From positions 7,970,786-8,034,785 of the forward strand of contig NC_051100.1 in the NCBI RefSeq assembly GCF_901709675.1: 64,000 nucleotides of DNA, written 5' to 3'. Origin of the DNA: Syngnathus acus (Eukaryota; Chordata; Actinopteri; Syngnathiformes; Syngnathidae). The position numbers and the translations under genes are program-made. Position 1 is the stretch's first letter, and every line of letters begins with the position of its first letter. This document shows, piece by piece, positions 11,330 to 24,300 of this stretch. Under the pieces are notes generated by a model. The model saw only the letters and a list, made by a program, of their open reading frames with translations, was not told where the DNA came from and searched no databases.

Positions 11330-14100
11330 GGTCCCATTAGTCATGATTACATCAATTTTAAAGCAAGATTGGCACTTATGAGACATTATTTTGAAAAATC
11401 TCTTTGGGTCCTTTCAACAGCTGTAATTTCTTTTACTGTCAACTCACCGTGACATCATATTGTGGATAATACAGTTGGTTCGCAAATCAATGCAGTCAGT
11501 TGAGGGTATGTTGTTTATTTTAAAAGAAAATCCACAGTGAACTGACCAGACATCAGTGCCTAAGAAGACTAATAATATGCTCTTATTTTGTTGTGTGATT
11601 TCCTGTTAGCTGCTGAAAGCATGCAAGAAAGCTCTTATGCACTCCAAAGTCGATGTGGCTTGGAACAAAACACTGGAAGACGGATGCTTGTGAGGATTTT
11701 AATACATTTGTAAAGGTTACAAGAAACCAGAATCAGTGGAAATGCCAAATAAACTTTTACTGTGGAGGGGATTTTCTTCCTTAGCTTGTCTGCTTGTCTG
11801 TTATTATCTAACAAAAAACACAATCATCTCCAGACTTCGTAAGTAGAGAGCTAATTATTTTTTGATTAGCTTTGAAGATCTGTTATTTAGCCAGTACGTC
11901 GTCATATGACACAAAGCTTTTGTTTCTCAGAAATAAGTGTGTACTGTGCCTCATTAAACCTCGCTATCTCATTGTTGGTCTAGAACACGTAGAAGCCAAA
12001 ACATGCATGGCTGATTTTGTTATTGATGGCTTAATTGACCTCTGAGGCGAGTAATAATCCTGGTTAAAAAAAAAAACCACATTATCTAAGTTGTTTATTT
12101 GTACTTTGCCTTTTGAAAAGATTTTTTTTTGCGTCGGTTCTTTCTTGCCAACATCCTGCTCTTGGCAGAATCATGCCTCTGTCTCATTACTGGAGCTGCT
12201 TGTCAAGTGAAGTCAGTGTGAATAACTGATGAGATGTACCCCCTCTCCTCATTCTCTCCCGAGGTATCATTTACTGGGGCTCACTGCAGGAAGAGGAGGG
12301 GCAGAGTACCCTCATGAACTAAGCCTAGACGTAATGAGGGCTCAGTACTCTCATCTACTTGTCTGTCACTCATCCATCTTTCATCAACAGCGATGGGGCG
12401 GAGGAGAGCACGACTCCCATTACGTATTTATAATCTGTAAAATGTTCTTTTACTTCTCTTTTCATTCCAATCCAACAAGAGTGGGGATGAGGTTTATTAA
12501 GTTGAGTGGAGATGCCTTTTGGCCTTCAATGTACAAGATATAAGGAATGGGCGGAGCTAGTGTGGTTATTTACTGTGATGACATCAACCTGTCACGGTTC
12601 ACGTGTGACTTAGCATTCCTCTTGTGTATTGCTCCTCCTGTCTGTGTTAACAAAAAACAATCGATATTCATGGAGGTGTCTCAGTATGATGGTCTAATGA
12701 AGGTCACGAACTGTGCCAACGTTCATCCTTTGTACTTTTAGATTGAGAATTGTGCCTTGAGAGTTAAATTCTGTGATCACGCTTTTAATGTCCCCCACAA
12801 CAAAATATTTAGATTTTTTTTTAAATGCAGAGAACAGCTAAATTAATTCAAATCTCTATATTATACTAAAAACCTACAGGAGTGACAATATGCAAAATAA
12901 TTGAAAATAATGATTTGTTACACTGCCTCAATTGAATGACCATTGGGATGCTGCCCGCCTTGACCACCTGGGGGCAGTATTACACAGACACACGTGGATA
13001 TATGGACGCTTGTTATTGGTATACTGTCTAAATTAGTTGCATTGTTCAATTAGTTGGTTAAAGGGTTATGCGTTTCCTATTTTGTGCTACCATTAAACTA
13101 AGGACTAAATACGTAACTAGGTATCTCTCACAAAACATGTAATTGTTATGTTTCAGCAGGGAGTGGTATTAAATACTTTAAAGCAGTGGTCCCCAACCTT
13201 TTTTTGCGCCACGGACCGGTTACGTGTCAGAAATATTTTCGCGGACCGGCCTTTATATAAATAAATACATTTATTAAACAAATAATACATTTATAATAAA
13301 CATATAAATACGATGAAATGAAATGATACGACTGGCATAAAAACAAGTATAAACGACATAAAAAAAACTCACCATTACGTTGAATTGAAGGATTCATTGC
13401 CTCGTTAGCTAGCCTGTCGCCACATATAATGCTAGTGGGCTTGACCTGTGGCGATAAATCCATATTCTAAGTAGGACTCCAGAAATGTTCTTATAATGCA
13501 GTTTTCCTTTTCTTAAAAATTGTAGCCTCTTCTTCTTCCGTCTCATCATTGGGGTTTTTTCCCTTTCCGAAGAAGCTTTCCAAACATCTGTTTCTTGCTC
13601 ATTTTTGCTTGCTTCGCGGGCTCAACAGGTGAAATGTCACGTGACCGAGACAAGCTTCTTGACCTTGAACCGACGGATGTAATTGGGAGAGAATCGCCAA
13701 TTTCTTTGCATTTTTCAAAATAAATTCTTTCTCATTTTTGCTAGCTTCGCGGGCTCGACTGATGAAAGATGTCACGTGACCAGGACGAGCGTCTTGAACT
13801 GAATGAATTGATCGTCAGTATAGTCGATGTTAATTTTCACTGCATAGTTTCAACAAACTAAAAGCTTGCCTCACAAATTTGCAATTTACCTCATTAAAAG
13901 TGAGCAATAATATAAGCAGACTTACCTTGTAAAAGAAAATGTGCATTATAGTTGAATTGCTATGGTAGAAATATTTATCAATATTTTGTTTTTCTACAAA
14001 ACATTTGAATTCTAATAGGAAGCCACTTTAAATGTTGCCATAAGTAGACTAATGTATAAAAATACAAATCATTTCATATTGAGTGTTTAACATTTTATGA
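11330..14100. other. Intergenic interval between TRIM8 and NPM3
   Basis: Short open frames (for example 12229-12543) show no recognisable protein. The stretch 12180-12500 is less AT-rich. The right part is transposon-derived (13184-13835). Human ARL3, which follows TRIM8, is not here. Confidence 0.6.
13184..13835 (+). mobile_element. Old non-autonomous hAT-like DNA transposon
   Basis: The element opens with GCAGTGGTCCCCAACCTTTT followed by GCGCCACGGACCGG and GCGGACCGGCC, the signature of hAT-type elements widespread in vertebrates. No intact transposase is present. A module containing CTTCGCGGGCTC and TGTCACGTGACC occurs twice, at about 13590-13667 and 13727-13800, roughly 137 bp apart. The matching right terminus was not found, so the end given is approximate. 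Confidence 0.5.
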
Positions 14101-14106
14101 AGAAAA

Positions 14107-14112
14107 TTTATT
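14107..14112 (-). terminator. npm3: NPM3 poly(A) signal
   Basis: TTTATT on the plus strand reads AATAAA on the NPM3 strand, about 300 bp after the NPM3 stop. It is the first canonical signal that fits. Confidence 0.45.
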
Positions 14113-14411
14113 TTAAAACTACAAAATGTGTTTGTGACTGGAAAGTCACTGGTCTTGTATCCCTACCTGAAACACAAACACAAAACTTTGCTATTGTAGT
14201 AATAAACAGCCACAATAGACATGCCTGCTCATCAATGGTGGCGTCTCACTATTATATACACGGGGAAAAGAGGTGACATTTAATAGCAAAAACGGTTTAC
14301 TTCCACATTTCAGTCATGTGCTGTGAATAAGAGCTCGAGAGTTCAGGAAAATAACTGATGTGTTTGGGAACGTCCTGTGCCAATGTGGTCAAAAGATGAT
14401 TGAGATGATAG

Positions 14412-16126
14412 CTACTGCGCCTGCTGCTTGTTTTTCTTTTTTGCTGGCTTGATAGGGCTGAGGTCTTCTTCCTCCATGTTGTCCTCATCTTCCTCCTCTT
14501 CTTCCTCCAAATCTGATTCGTCAACCTCTGAAACTGAATGCAAGACCAGGTTGTCAATTGGCACATCAGCAACATGAAAGTGGAATAGTTGGCCTTTGTA
14601 TTATAGACAGCACTTGCAAATGTGAAACTACTGAATGATGCAGGATTTTCTGTGTGCTGCTGGCACTGGTACTGACCAGTGGAAAGCGACGCTTGATGTC
14701 ATTTTGAGTTCATAACACCAAATTAAGCTTGTGAGAGTGACTGAACGTTTCACTCATTTGTGCCACGGGTTGTTTTGAATTCTTAGTTCCTAAAGTTCTT
14801 TTCGCTGAAGCTCCAATGCTTCGAATATGTTTCGGAACAATTTGAAGAAAAGCCCCAATCCCTTCATGAAGCGGGTTAATGAAATTATTAGAGTCAGATT
14901 TTTAAAAATATTTATCTCATTAAATGGTCAGGTTTTTTTAATTTATGAAAGACACAATTTTACATGGTACATTTCAAAATGTATTTTATACAAATGGTAT
15001 ATTTTGAATAAAATTATGACTATTTCATTTATTAAAATACTGTAAGAAATTTCACATATTTTAGACATATCAATTGTTTTATTTTATAAACTTGTTTTAC
15101 TTTAAGTTCAATTAATTATAAATGTTCAAATTTAATCACGTGTGAATTATTAAAATAAATAATTTTTGATAGTGGCTTTAAAAGAAAAAGCCATTTTATG
15201 AATACATTACCAATAAGGTGCAGGCCGCTGATGATCACCGGTCCTGAGCCAGCCTTCAGGCGGACAGTCACTGGTGCTTTGAGCTCAAATTCACCCAAGC
15301 TCACCTGAAGACAGAACAGACACAAAACATTTAATAATAAAGATCATTCTACATCTTTGACAATAATGAATGTTATGAATAAACGTTTTATTGCACTCTG
15401 TGAAGCACTTTGTTGTATCTTCCTTACAAACGTGCTACATATAGTTGAAAGGAGCACTCTGTTTTTACTTATTTCAACAGAATAGCCTTGAATATTCAAT
15501 CAGTAAATTGCAGAGCAAGAATTTCTTTGGGGAGTAGTTACTTGGCATCACAATTTTGAAAAGCACTAAGTTGGTTATTATTACCATTGGCAGACAACCG
15601 ATGTGAAGGTTAGCAAAAGGCACTGAAGTTGTCTTTCCTTGGTGGTTCATAGCTGTCACTTCCACCACATTATTCTCCTCCTGGGCACCTTCCCCCAGAC
15701 ATGCCTGTAGGACCGACCGCAAGAACACTAAATAACATTTGGTAGAAAAAAGTATGCATTTTTAAGTAATCAGTTGTACCGTTCTGAACTCAATGAAGTG
15801 CTCCAGATCGTCATCCTCATCTGGCTGGACGCTGTAAAAGGGGGCTTTGGAGGAGAGCTCGCAACCTACGAAATACACACAGTAATATAACACAAAGCGT
15901 CACAATATTAACCAATTCGTACAATCACGTACAGATATTCGGCTTTGACATTAGAAGCCATGTGCGACTTCCAAGCACACGTGTGCGCCGGGAGTTAAGC
16001 TAGCAAACGGCATTCCCTCCCCTCTTTATTTTGAACTGCTTTAAACTTCTCACTGAACAGGAAGCGCTCCATCTTTGCTTGACCCGCCAAGCCGTCATGT
16101 GAGGATTCTTCGTCGCTGAAAGACAT
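14412..16126 (-). CDS. npm3: NPM3, nucleoplasmin-family histone chaperone
   Basis: Nucleoplasmins are pentameric histone chaperones; NPM3 works in chromatin remodelling and with NPM1 in nucleoli. Five exons read on the minus strand: 16126-16054, 15865-15780, 15704-15585, 15304-15211 and 14533-14412. They give 164 residues (human NPM3 is about 178). The core domain shows FSCELSSKAPFYSV, ENNVVEVTAMNHQGK, VPFANLHIGCLPM and KAGSGPVIISGLHLIG, the usual nucleoplasmin beta-strand signatures. The tail is a Glu/Asp tract followed by a basic KPAKKKNKQQ end, as expected for histone and nucleolar binding. The start ATG (16126) opens MSFSDEESSHDG. NPM3 next to OGA is the human arrangement, which favours NPM3 over NPM1 or NPM2. 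The 5' end lies only about 390 bp from the OGA poly(A) site. Confidence 0.93.
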
Positions 16127-16330
16127 TTTGTAGGGGGGGAGAAGCGCCGCAGAGGTTTGTTGACAACACGTTGGACTAACTTCCACCGGTTTAATATAAG
16201 GACGAAAAGAAAAAAATAAATGTCGCGAGATTTGACGTATGTGTGACGTAGTCATCCGCGACACGTTTCCGGCGTCGTGCCTGTCAAATCGATCATCAAA
16301 TACGAGTGAAAAAATAGAAATCATAACAAC
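16127..16330 (-). promoter_or_regulatory. npm3: Probable NPM3 promoter
   Basis: The short, CpG-containing stretch upstream of the NPM3 ATG holds a CRE-like TGACGTAG near 16235, an ETS-like TTTCCGG near 16266 and several CG dinucleotides. It fits a housekeeping promoter squeezed between NPM3 and the OGA 3' end. Confidence 0.4.
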
Positions 16331-16511
16331 TACGAAATTGTACTGGTTGCTTTTGCTTAGGTTAACTTTGTGATCAAATGTTTGTCTTGTGGGTTATACC
16401 GTCACATTTTCTTGTGTGCGTGCGCGTAGAACACACTGCAGAGGGGCAACAATTTGAACACATGATGGACCAAAGACCCTTGTGAGACATTTTTTTTTTA
16501 TATTTTTCAGA

Positions 16512-18346
16512 TTTATTTTCAACTTTATGAATCTTACATACAAATTTTACATGTAAAACTGCCCCTAAACTTGCATTATGTACAACACAATATGAGCAGC
16601 CCTTTCACTCAGTCACAGCTGAACCCTCCTGTGAAGACAAGGAAAGCATGTAACAAGCGTGAGAAGAGCATCTGCGTTCATATCAGAAATTAGTCCAGAG
16701 GAGTACCTGTAAAGCGAAGGGATTGGTAACAAAATATTTTCCTTCAGGCCAAACAGAATGCTTGACACTATCTCAGTAAAGGTATGCAAAATGAATATAA
16801 CACCCGTCTACAGTTTCACACACTCAAAGGCAAGTGGCATGCATCTTCCTCTGTGCCTTGAAATGACCATCATGACAGAATTAAGATTAACAGAACAAGT
16901 TTCTTTTTTTTTCCAAAAACAAAGTGCTTGTTTGTTCACTATACAGTTTTTAAAAAATAAAATAAAATTGGTAAACCCATCAGAAGGCAAAACCGAAATG
17001 AAATGGAAAGAACAAGACCTTAAATGCCACTTTGGTGACAAGATGGAATAACGGACTGCTGAGTGGCAGACATTCATGCTAAAGCGACTGTGCTAAAAAG
17101 AAAGCAAATCAGTAGGGAAAATCTTCAGAGGGAACAATCCTGTCGCACAGATCACATGTTGATGTGGACACCAGGTACTGATAAATGGTTGAGAAGTAAC
17201 CGAGTAGTCATCCAATCAATGTAAAACACTGCACTGTTTATTTTTCCCCTACAAAAATGGGTAGGAACTCTAAAGATTTTTGGTCCTGTGGTAAATTTGA
17301 TACTGAACTGGCTTGGGGAAATCTGAACGCTTTGGATCCTGCCCAGCATGCAATTCTAGAAAACGAAACTCAGACAAACTGCTCAAAACATTTCACTTAC
17401 AAATGATCATAAACATTTGTTGTTGTTTTTTGTTCCATTGTTTTCTGTCAAAAGTGAAGTTATGGCCCTTGAGGACTTGATAAAAAGTTAACTGGCCCCT
17501 CATAGGACAAAGGTTCCCCATCCCCGGATTAGATCAGTAAACAATTTGGGAGAGAGAAAAACGTGAAAAAAAATCTCACAACCTAGGCTAATGTGTCATT
17601 TCACATAAATGGGGGTCTTCTGTGTGTGACACAATTTCCACAATCACCAAAGCCTTCTTGTATCAGCTTTAGAAGGTGTTGATAGAAGACACTGAGGTCT
17701 GTTAGAAACCTAAACATTAAAGAAAAACACCCAAAGGCAAAATGTACACAAGGGAAAACTGCAAAGCGTTGCGCATAAATTCACTATTGCTTCAAAAGAC
17801 CACTTAAAAAGATGCACTCTGGTGTGCAATGATCTTGCAAGTTCAAACTGTGCACGTGTTTCCACTCAGTGCCACTTGTATGAAAAAAGTAAACCGCGGA
17901 ACAATTGTGTCACCTCAATGAAACGTCTAGTACGTTACATTGTGAATGGTGTCATGCTGCCTTCATTTCACAGCTTTGTGTGTGTTTTTGCTGCAGACAT
18001 TTCTGGCATAGGGTCATATGTATGTGATGTCTGCTGAAGGGGGGGGGGGGGGGCAGCAAATAACGATGTCACTTCTGGCCTCCTGGAGGTGTACAAATGT
18101 TGGGCCTCCAGATGGAACAAATGCACAGTCACACCTCCGATGTGACTCCTCTCCACTGATTGAGTCGACCTTGGCTTTGTTGGCCAGCAATCAGCTCACC
18201 CTTAAGAGGAGCGCAGGGCTTGGAAAATAAAACAGGTGTCCCTGCTGGCACAGGCGGTCATGTCGCTTTGAAACCATCATGGAAGTTGCGTCTTATGAAG
18301 GTTCTGTGTTGACCGCATCTTGCCCTCTCTCGCTCAGAACATTGCC
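16512..18346 (-). other. oga: OGA 3' UTR
   Basis: Non-coding sequence downstream of the OGA stop runs to AATAAA on the minus strand (TTTATT at 16512-16517), giving about 1.8 kb. It includes a 14-base G run (C in the RNA) near 18039-18052 and a hAT-like repeat at 17330-17530. Short plus-strand frames here look random. Confidence 0.6.
17330..17530 (-). mobile_element. Non-autonomous hAT-like element in OGA 3' UTR
   Basis: Read in reverse, the right end gives GGGGATGGGGAACCTTTGTC. This resembles GGGATGGGGACTCTTTGGCC at 54327 in the LDB1 3' UTR. The left part shares ATGCAATTCTA with 6556. The ends are approximate. Confidence 0.45.
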
Positions 18347-21300
18347 TCATAAGCTTCGCCCCATTATGATGATATCTTTGGGAAAGCCCTCCATCTTGGC
18401 CACCTCAAAGCATCCCAGCTTACTGTAGAAGTCCAACATTCTCTTGTCAGTCTGGCGAACCTTACAGAAGGCACCTTGGGAGCCTGGATATAACAGACAA
18501 ATGGCACAGGAGCATGTTTGTCACTTTTTGTGAGGAGTGTATGTTGGCGCTCGAGCAGTGATGATGGCCGCCACCTACCATTGGCCTTAAGGGAAGATAA
18601 TAGGCATCCCATCATGCTTTTTGCCACACTGGGATCGGTGACCTTTGCATGAATGTCAACCTTGATGAGGGAGGGGAAGTTGGACAGGAACGATTCCGGA
18701 AGACCCTCCTCTTCCTCATGGAAACTCAAAATCATCTTCTGCGGAAACACAGTCAGAAAAGTAAGCTACGGAAGGTCACGTAACCTCGATGACAATAAAG
18801 CAGGGAGAACAAAAAGTTACCTCGGCCTCTGTGAGGTCCTTTTGACCATCAGGTTTGAGGTACTTCTCTTGCATAAAAGGAATCCAGCTCATCTCGCATT
18901 TCTTGATAAAGGGTTTGACGTCCACAGTGCCCAGAGCGTAGCCGCAGATGCCTTCATCATCCTCCAGCACAAAGCCGTAGTCCGGGCTCACAGACAGAAG
19001 ACCTCCGACCAACCTTTCATAAAAATCATTCAAAGAATAAACTAAATATCTCAAAAATTTATATTTTTTAAAAAAGTACAATAAATATCGACTCCCCCCC
19101 CAATACGCGTTGCAAATAGAAATTACTCTTACTTGTCACTGATGAGGTCAGATTCCTGGTCTACAGAAGGTGCATCCTCCATTCCTTCATAGTACATTTC
19201 CTTACAGATTTTATACACTGAAGCCTGGAAAAGAAAGAGAGAAACACTTGGCTGTTACTTTTGAGGGTGGTTAAGCGGGGAATGGGAGCAACGGCAAAAG
19301 ATTTTGCACGCATACAATTTAAAAACATCTCACCTCATCTTTGGCAAAGTAGGGCCTTATTGAATAGATTTTGGAGGTAGGCAGTGAGGGCGGAGGCTGG
19401 TAGAAAAGATCGTTTGCCCCATCTATTGGCAACAATCTCTGTGGGTGTCAGAAGAAAAGTGGTTCAGCTTCCTCAAGTGAGAGAGCGAGATGGAGGCTTT
19501 GGTGCTTTGGCCAACTGCATTTCTATTTGTATTTGCTACAATGAAACCACTGTTAAACCAAGAGGACGTGGAGGTCATGCACTCAAGGAAAGAGTTGAAA
19601 ATGTATTAATATGATTCAGAGAAAAAAAAATAAGAACTCCCATTCCTTGATCTGACAGTGGGGCCACTGGAGCAAACCTCACCACAATGTCATTGTTACT
19701 TTTGGAGCAGAGCATGACAACCAAGCGCAGACTTTACAGCCTTCGAAAACAAGGGAGGTATTTGGTCTGACCAAGGTTTTACTTGCTAAAGGAGATGCTA
19801 CCTTCCCTTGAGTAAGGCATCGCAATATTTCGCTGCGCAACCCTCCTGTTGAGAAAAAAAAAAGAATGATGCCTGCGCCGAGAGAACTCCAGGTGGGAAA
19901 ACATACGTCAGATATGAACTAGGTGAGTTGGTCAATTGTAGGTCAGAGGACATTGGGCGTTTCATTGCTCTCCAAGGACGGAGATGTCGCTTTAGCCTGG
20001 ACAGTAATGTTTTCCCCTGGAGTTTTCTCTTCCATTGCAAATGTGCATGCGAACTTGCTTGCGCGGAGATGCTTGCGCGGGCGCTCGCAAAGAACTGGCA
20101 TGGGAATTTGTGCGCTTCCTGCAAAGAAATGAGATGTCATGAAAATAAAAAGTAAAAACGCTTTCCGTGCTCGCGTGTGCCGCCTGCGCTAAGGGAAGAG
20201 CAGCATCTCCTTGAGCAGTTGCTGAAAGAAATCCAGATGGATACATATTTGGACTGTACGTTTCAAATGACTGTTTAACAATGAATTAACCCCCCCTGCA
20301 CACACCCCCCTCAAAAAAGAAAAAAAAAAAACTTAGGAGGAGTGACGGGGGTTGAATTCCACACTGTTCAACAATCAGCTCACCTTTGCCAAACCAAATC
20401 CCGTCATACCAGCACACATTCACCGTGGTTGCCTTTTGCTTACAACACTTTTTCTTTTCCATTGGATTGTGGTAAATTCGGTGCATTAGATACCTGGAAC
20501 TCTCCTGCTAGACCTCCCCTAAAGGCCCACGGTTCTTGGTCTCCTTTAGGGAATTGTGCTGAGGACTGACTACGACACCCTGTTAGGAGCAGAGCCAAGC
20601 GGAGAGTGTTACCAAAGCACGGGGCTCTCGCACATGGGGGGGAATTCGTGGGGAGGAAGGAAGGGCAGTTATGTTTCTAAAAGCACAATTAATCAGAATT
20701 CAAGCAGTGACGAATAAACGGTGGCACCCCTTTTGGATTATTTTCGGTTGAAAAGAGGCTGAAGGAACCAAAGCTTACGTGACTACAGTAAGATCAAGGG
20801 GGCAAGTTATAAGATTGTGCAGGCCTGTAAAACCTGAATGCAGCCGAACACACTTTGCATGCTCCCCAAAATATGAATAAAGCTACCTTTCCTTGCCAAG
20901 AGACCAAACAACCTAACAGCATACTGTATTGTATGTAAGCTTCAGCTACCGTCACCCCCGCTGTGAAGTCGCAATTGTGTTCCCATCTGCCTTGTCACAT
21001 GACTGGGGAGCGCGACTCATCAAACCACGACAACCAGTGAGGAGCCATAACGCACCTGTCCTGTCTGCTTACCATTCCAAAACAATAAAACGAAAGGGGG
21101 CGGACCAGATAGGACTACTATATAGCGACAGCATGTAAAAAAAAAGAGGGACTGTGACGACCCCGTTTCAATCTTTGTGAGCGGGTTGACGAGAGGCTCT
21201 GTCGTGTGACCAGACAAGTGGAGCGCGCCTGCGTGACCCCGAGCACAGCTTTACAAAACGTATCATGATGCCTAACGTGCTTTCGACACAGCGAGCAGAT

Positions 21301-24300
21301 GCACCCACGGGGAGGAAAGCTGGAATTGCTTCAACTTCATACAATTCATATATATGTCCCACAATGAAAAAAAAAAAGTCTGAGTGCCTTCATCCAGATA
21401 ATAAAGCTACAGATATAATGCAGCCCTTGCATGGCCCAATCTGACACAAGCATAACGGTCAGAACTACACAGATGGATGAGTAAGGTTAACTTTGGAAGC
21501 AAAGGCTAAATTCCCTTGAGTAGGTGCATCAGGCTGGTCTGAGCCACTTCTATAAGCCTACTGACAGAAACAAGTAAAAAAAAGCTCAAGTTAGAGAAGC
21601 TGCCGGGGAAAAATAAGAGAACATTTGGGAGTTAACACCCGCAGCTTAAAATCGCTGCGCAAAATATTTGACTTCATCCGGGGCGGGGCAGCCTCCTTTC
21701 CTCCAATTAATCTATCACAATTATCAGTGGCATTCAAGAAAAAGGCATGAATCCGTTTCGCCTGCACTGCACATACATCGGCCACTGTCGATCCAATAGC
21801 AGTAGAAACTTGTACTGTGGATTCTTCCATCTGTACATAGTGAAGGGAGAAAACAGTAGAAAATCATTATTAGTAGTTGAACTCAGTACAGAAAACAAGA
21901 AGGTTGCGACTAAGTGCCGGCTGCACGGCTTGCAGCATGACGACAAGAAGGGGGAAGGCAGTTATTAAACATGACAATCTGATCATGATTGCTGTTCTGT
22001 AACACAGTTACAGCGGTTTAGTGAATCCACTAAACCTTCACATTGTTTTGCTAGTGTGGGGGTTTGCTGCCTGCTGTGTACTGGAGTCCTCAGCTTTACT
22101 ATATCGAACAGAAACCTGGAAATGAAACTGGGTTACAAGGAGTAACCTACAGGCCATGCTGGTGCTTCAGTCTACTGACAACACATTCAGGTTTGTGCCA
22201 ATCTATGTTACTCAACTGGCACAGGGTGGACCATCTGACATAGACAAGCATTAAACAGTGAGCTCAACCCTAATAGACGCCTTGCTTGGATTAATGACTA
22301 GGGGTGTTGTGCATTTGATGAAATCGAATCTATCTAAAAACAATGTCTAGTTATGCAATTTGTATTGATAGTCATAAAAAATACTGTTCTTAAAATTTGT
22401 GTAAACAAACAAATCCCCCTCTAATAAACGCTCTGGCCCTAAAGAGAGGTTGAAATGTATAGTTAGGCAAATAAATGCCACTGAGGAAATAATAGCGTTT
22501 TGTTTTGCAAGATGGAATTCACCCTGATCCAGCCTTTTAAGTAACAAAGTAGTTAAATTAATTAAAAAAAATACAGATCTATGTTTTTGTTATGCACCAG
22601 AATGGCCTTCCATAGTCAGTGAATGATGTCCAAGCTCGCATGCGCGCTAGGGCGTGGAGGAAGGGGTTGCCCCACGGGTGCTCATTCCCACAGACAGAGA
22701 TGGAAGTGAGTGGCTCTGTGTGGAAGTACAGTCATGGCAATACTGGATACACAGCAAGCAGCAGTAGCCCTTGATGGGTCCTTTGCCACTGAGATTTGGT
22801 CAAGTACAGGGAGGTGCTAGCGGCACAACCAGCATTTAGTCAGATTAAAAGAATAAAAAAATAATAATTTTGTAGGTAGGAATTGAGAGACCGCGATAGA
22901 GCTCTGGATGGGTAAGTCACGCATCCCACAGTGCACCGCAGTTTAATCGTAGAGCTAGAACTTCATTTTATCGTTATTTACTATTAAATGACAATGTAAG
23001 ACGTGTCTCCAGCGGTGGGGAGGATGCGAGCAAACACGCCACATACCGTCAGTTCTCCATCCGTCTCGGATTTTAAAAAAATAATTATTACATTTGCGTG
23101 AAAAAAATCTAATCTGTAACCTAAATTTGTGACCTAGCTGCCAAGCCTTGGTATAATTGCAAGCTCTCATCTGTGTGGAGAAAGGGAAACTCAAAGACAA
23201 AACTGTTGCGGTCAACCATAGTTGAAGAAAAAAAAAAGACCTCCTGGCACTCGATCAATCAGTACTATCCAATATCCTGTCCAGCTTTTGCACGTATCTC
23301 ATTATGTCCTTTCCATCAAAGTGATACGTGAATTCACTTGGACAGAAGGTTGAGGGACAAATGCAAATTTTATCACTTCGTTCCATTGTTAATAACTGGA
23401 ATGCAGGTGCTGCTTTACTTCCAATTGAGCAGCGGGGAAGAGTCACGTGACCTGCGGAGCTCTATTGTGCTGCATCTTAAGCTAGCTAGAAGATATTATA
23501 ACCTAATAATTATAAAGGCCACACATCCTGCATGCAGGATGACCATGTTCTTTCGTTACTTTTTTGATTTATGACCAAATTGATCTGTGAAACGGACTGC
23601 GAATAAGTCGCGACCCTGTTATGTATATGAACGAATAACGCATATATGCCTGCTGGGGTTTTATGACTAAATTTATCCTGCTCCTTGAGACAAAAGACCT
23701 GCGTAGTTGCGCTCATACACACCTAGCCACTGGACAAAGGACTTGACCATCGAAATGATGCTCTTGACGTCCCAGATGTAAGGGTAGAGGTCATACAGGA
23801 TGGTGCGGTTGGCTGAATTGGACAGACGTGTGAACATCTGCATGACAGAGCAGCACATGTCCTCAAACTTCTCTGCTCTCAACTGCCATTCTGCAACCTG
23901 TAGGAGAAAACAGATCATGTTGACGCCAAAATCCACAATTGAAAGCTTTGTCATGCAAGTCTACTTCATCCCCAGTGGAGGCTACACCACCTGATGGACA
24001 TTTTGGGAAGCACATATCAGCCATTTTGTTTTGCAACCTCAGAGCTAACCACTGGCTCTTGGATGAAAAGAAAAGGACACATTTCGAAAGAATGAACCGA
24101 CCTTCTCGTCTTCTTTCATCTTGCAGTTGACGCTGACGACGCTGCTGTTGGCTCTCAGCCAGTTGAACTCTTTCAACATCTGCATGGCCTTGGGGCCGTG
24201 CTCGTAAGGCAGGTAGAAGAGTTCCGCCAGGAGGCACAGGTCCTCAATTGAGAGCGGCTCCACGGTGAACAACGGTTTCTCATCGGGACCAGGCGCAAAT

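Noticed and set aside
12229-12543. 104-codon frame between TRIM8 and NPM3
   Set aside because: No recognisable domain, no poly(A) or splice context.
18039-18052. G14 run as a regulatory quadruplex
   Set aside because: A single homopolymer run prone to assembly error; on the OGA transcript it is C-rich.
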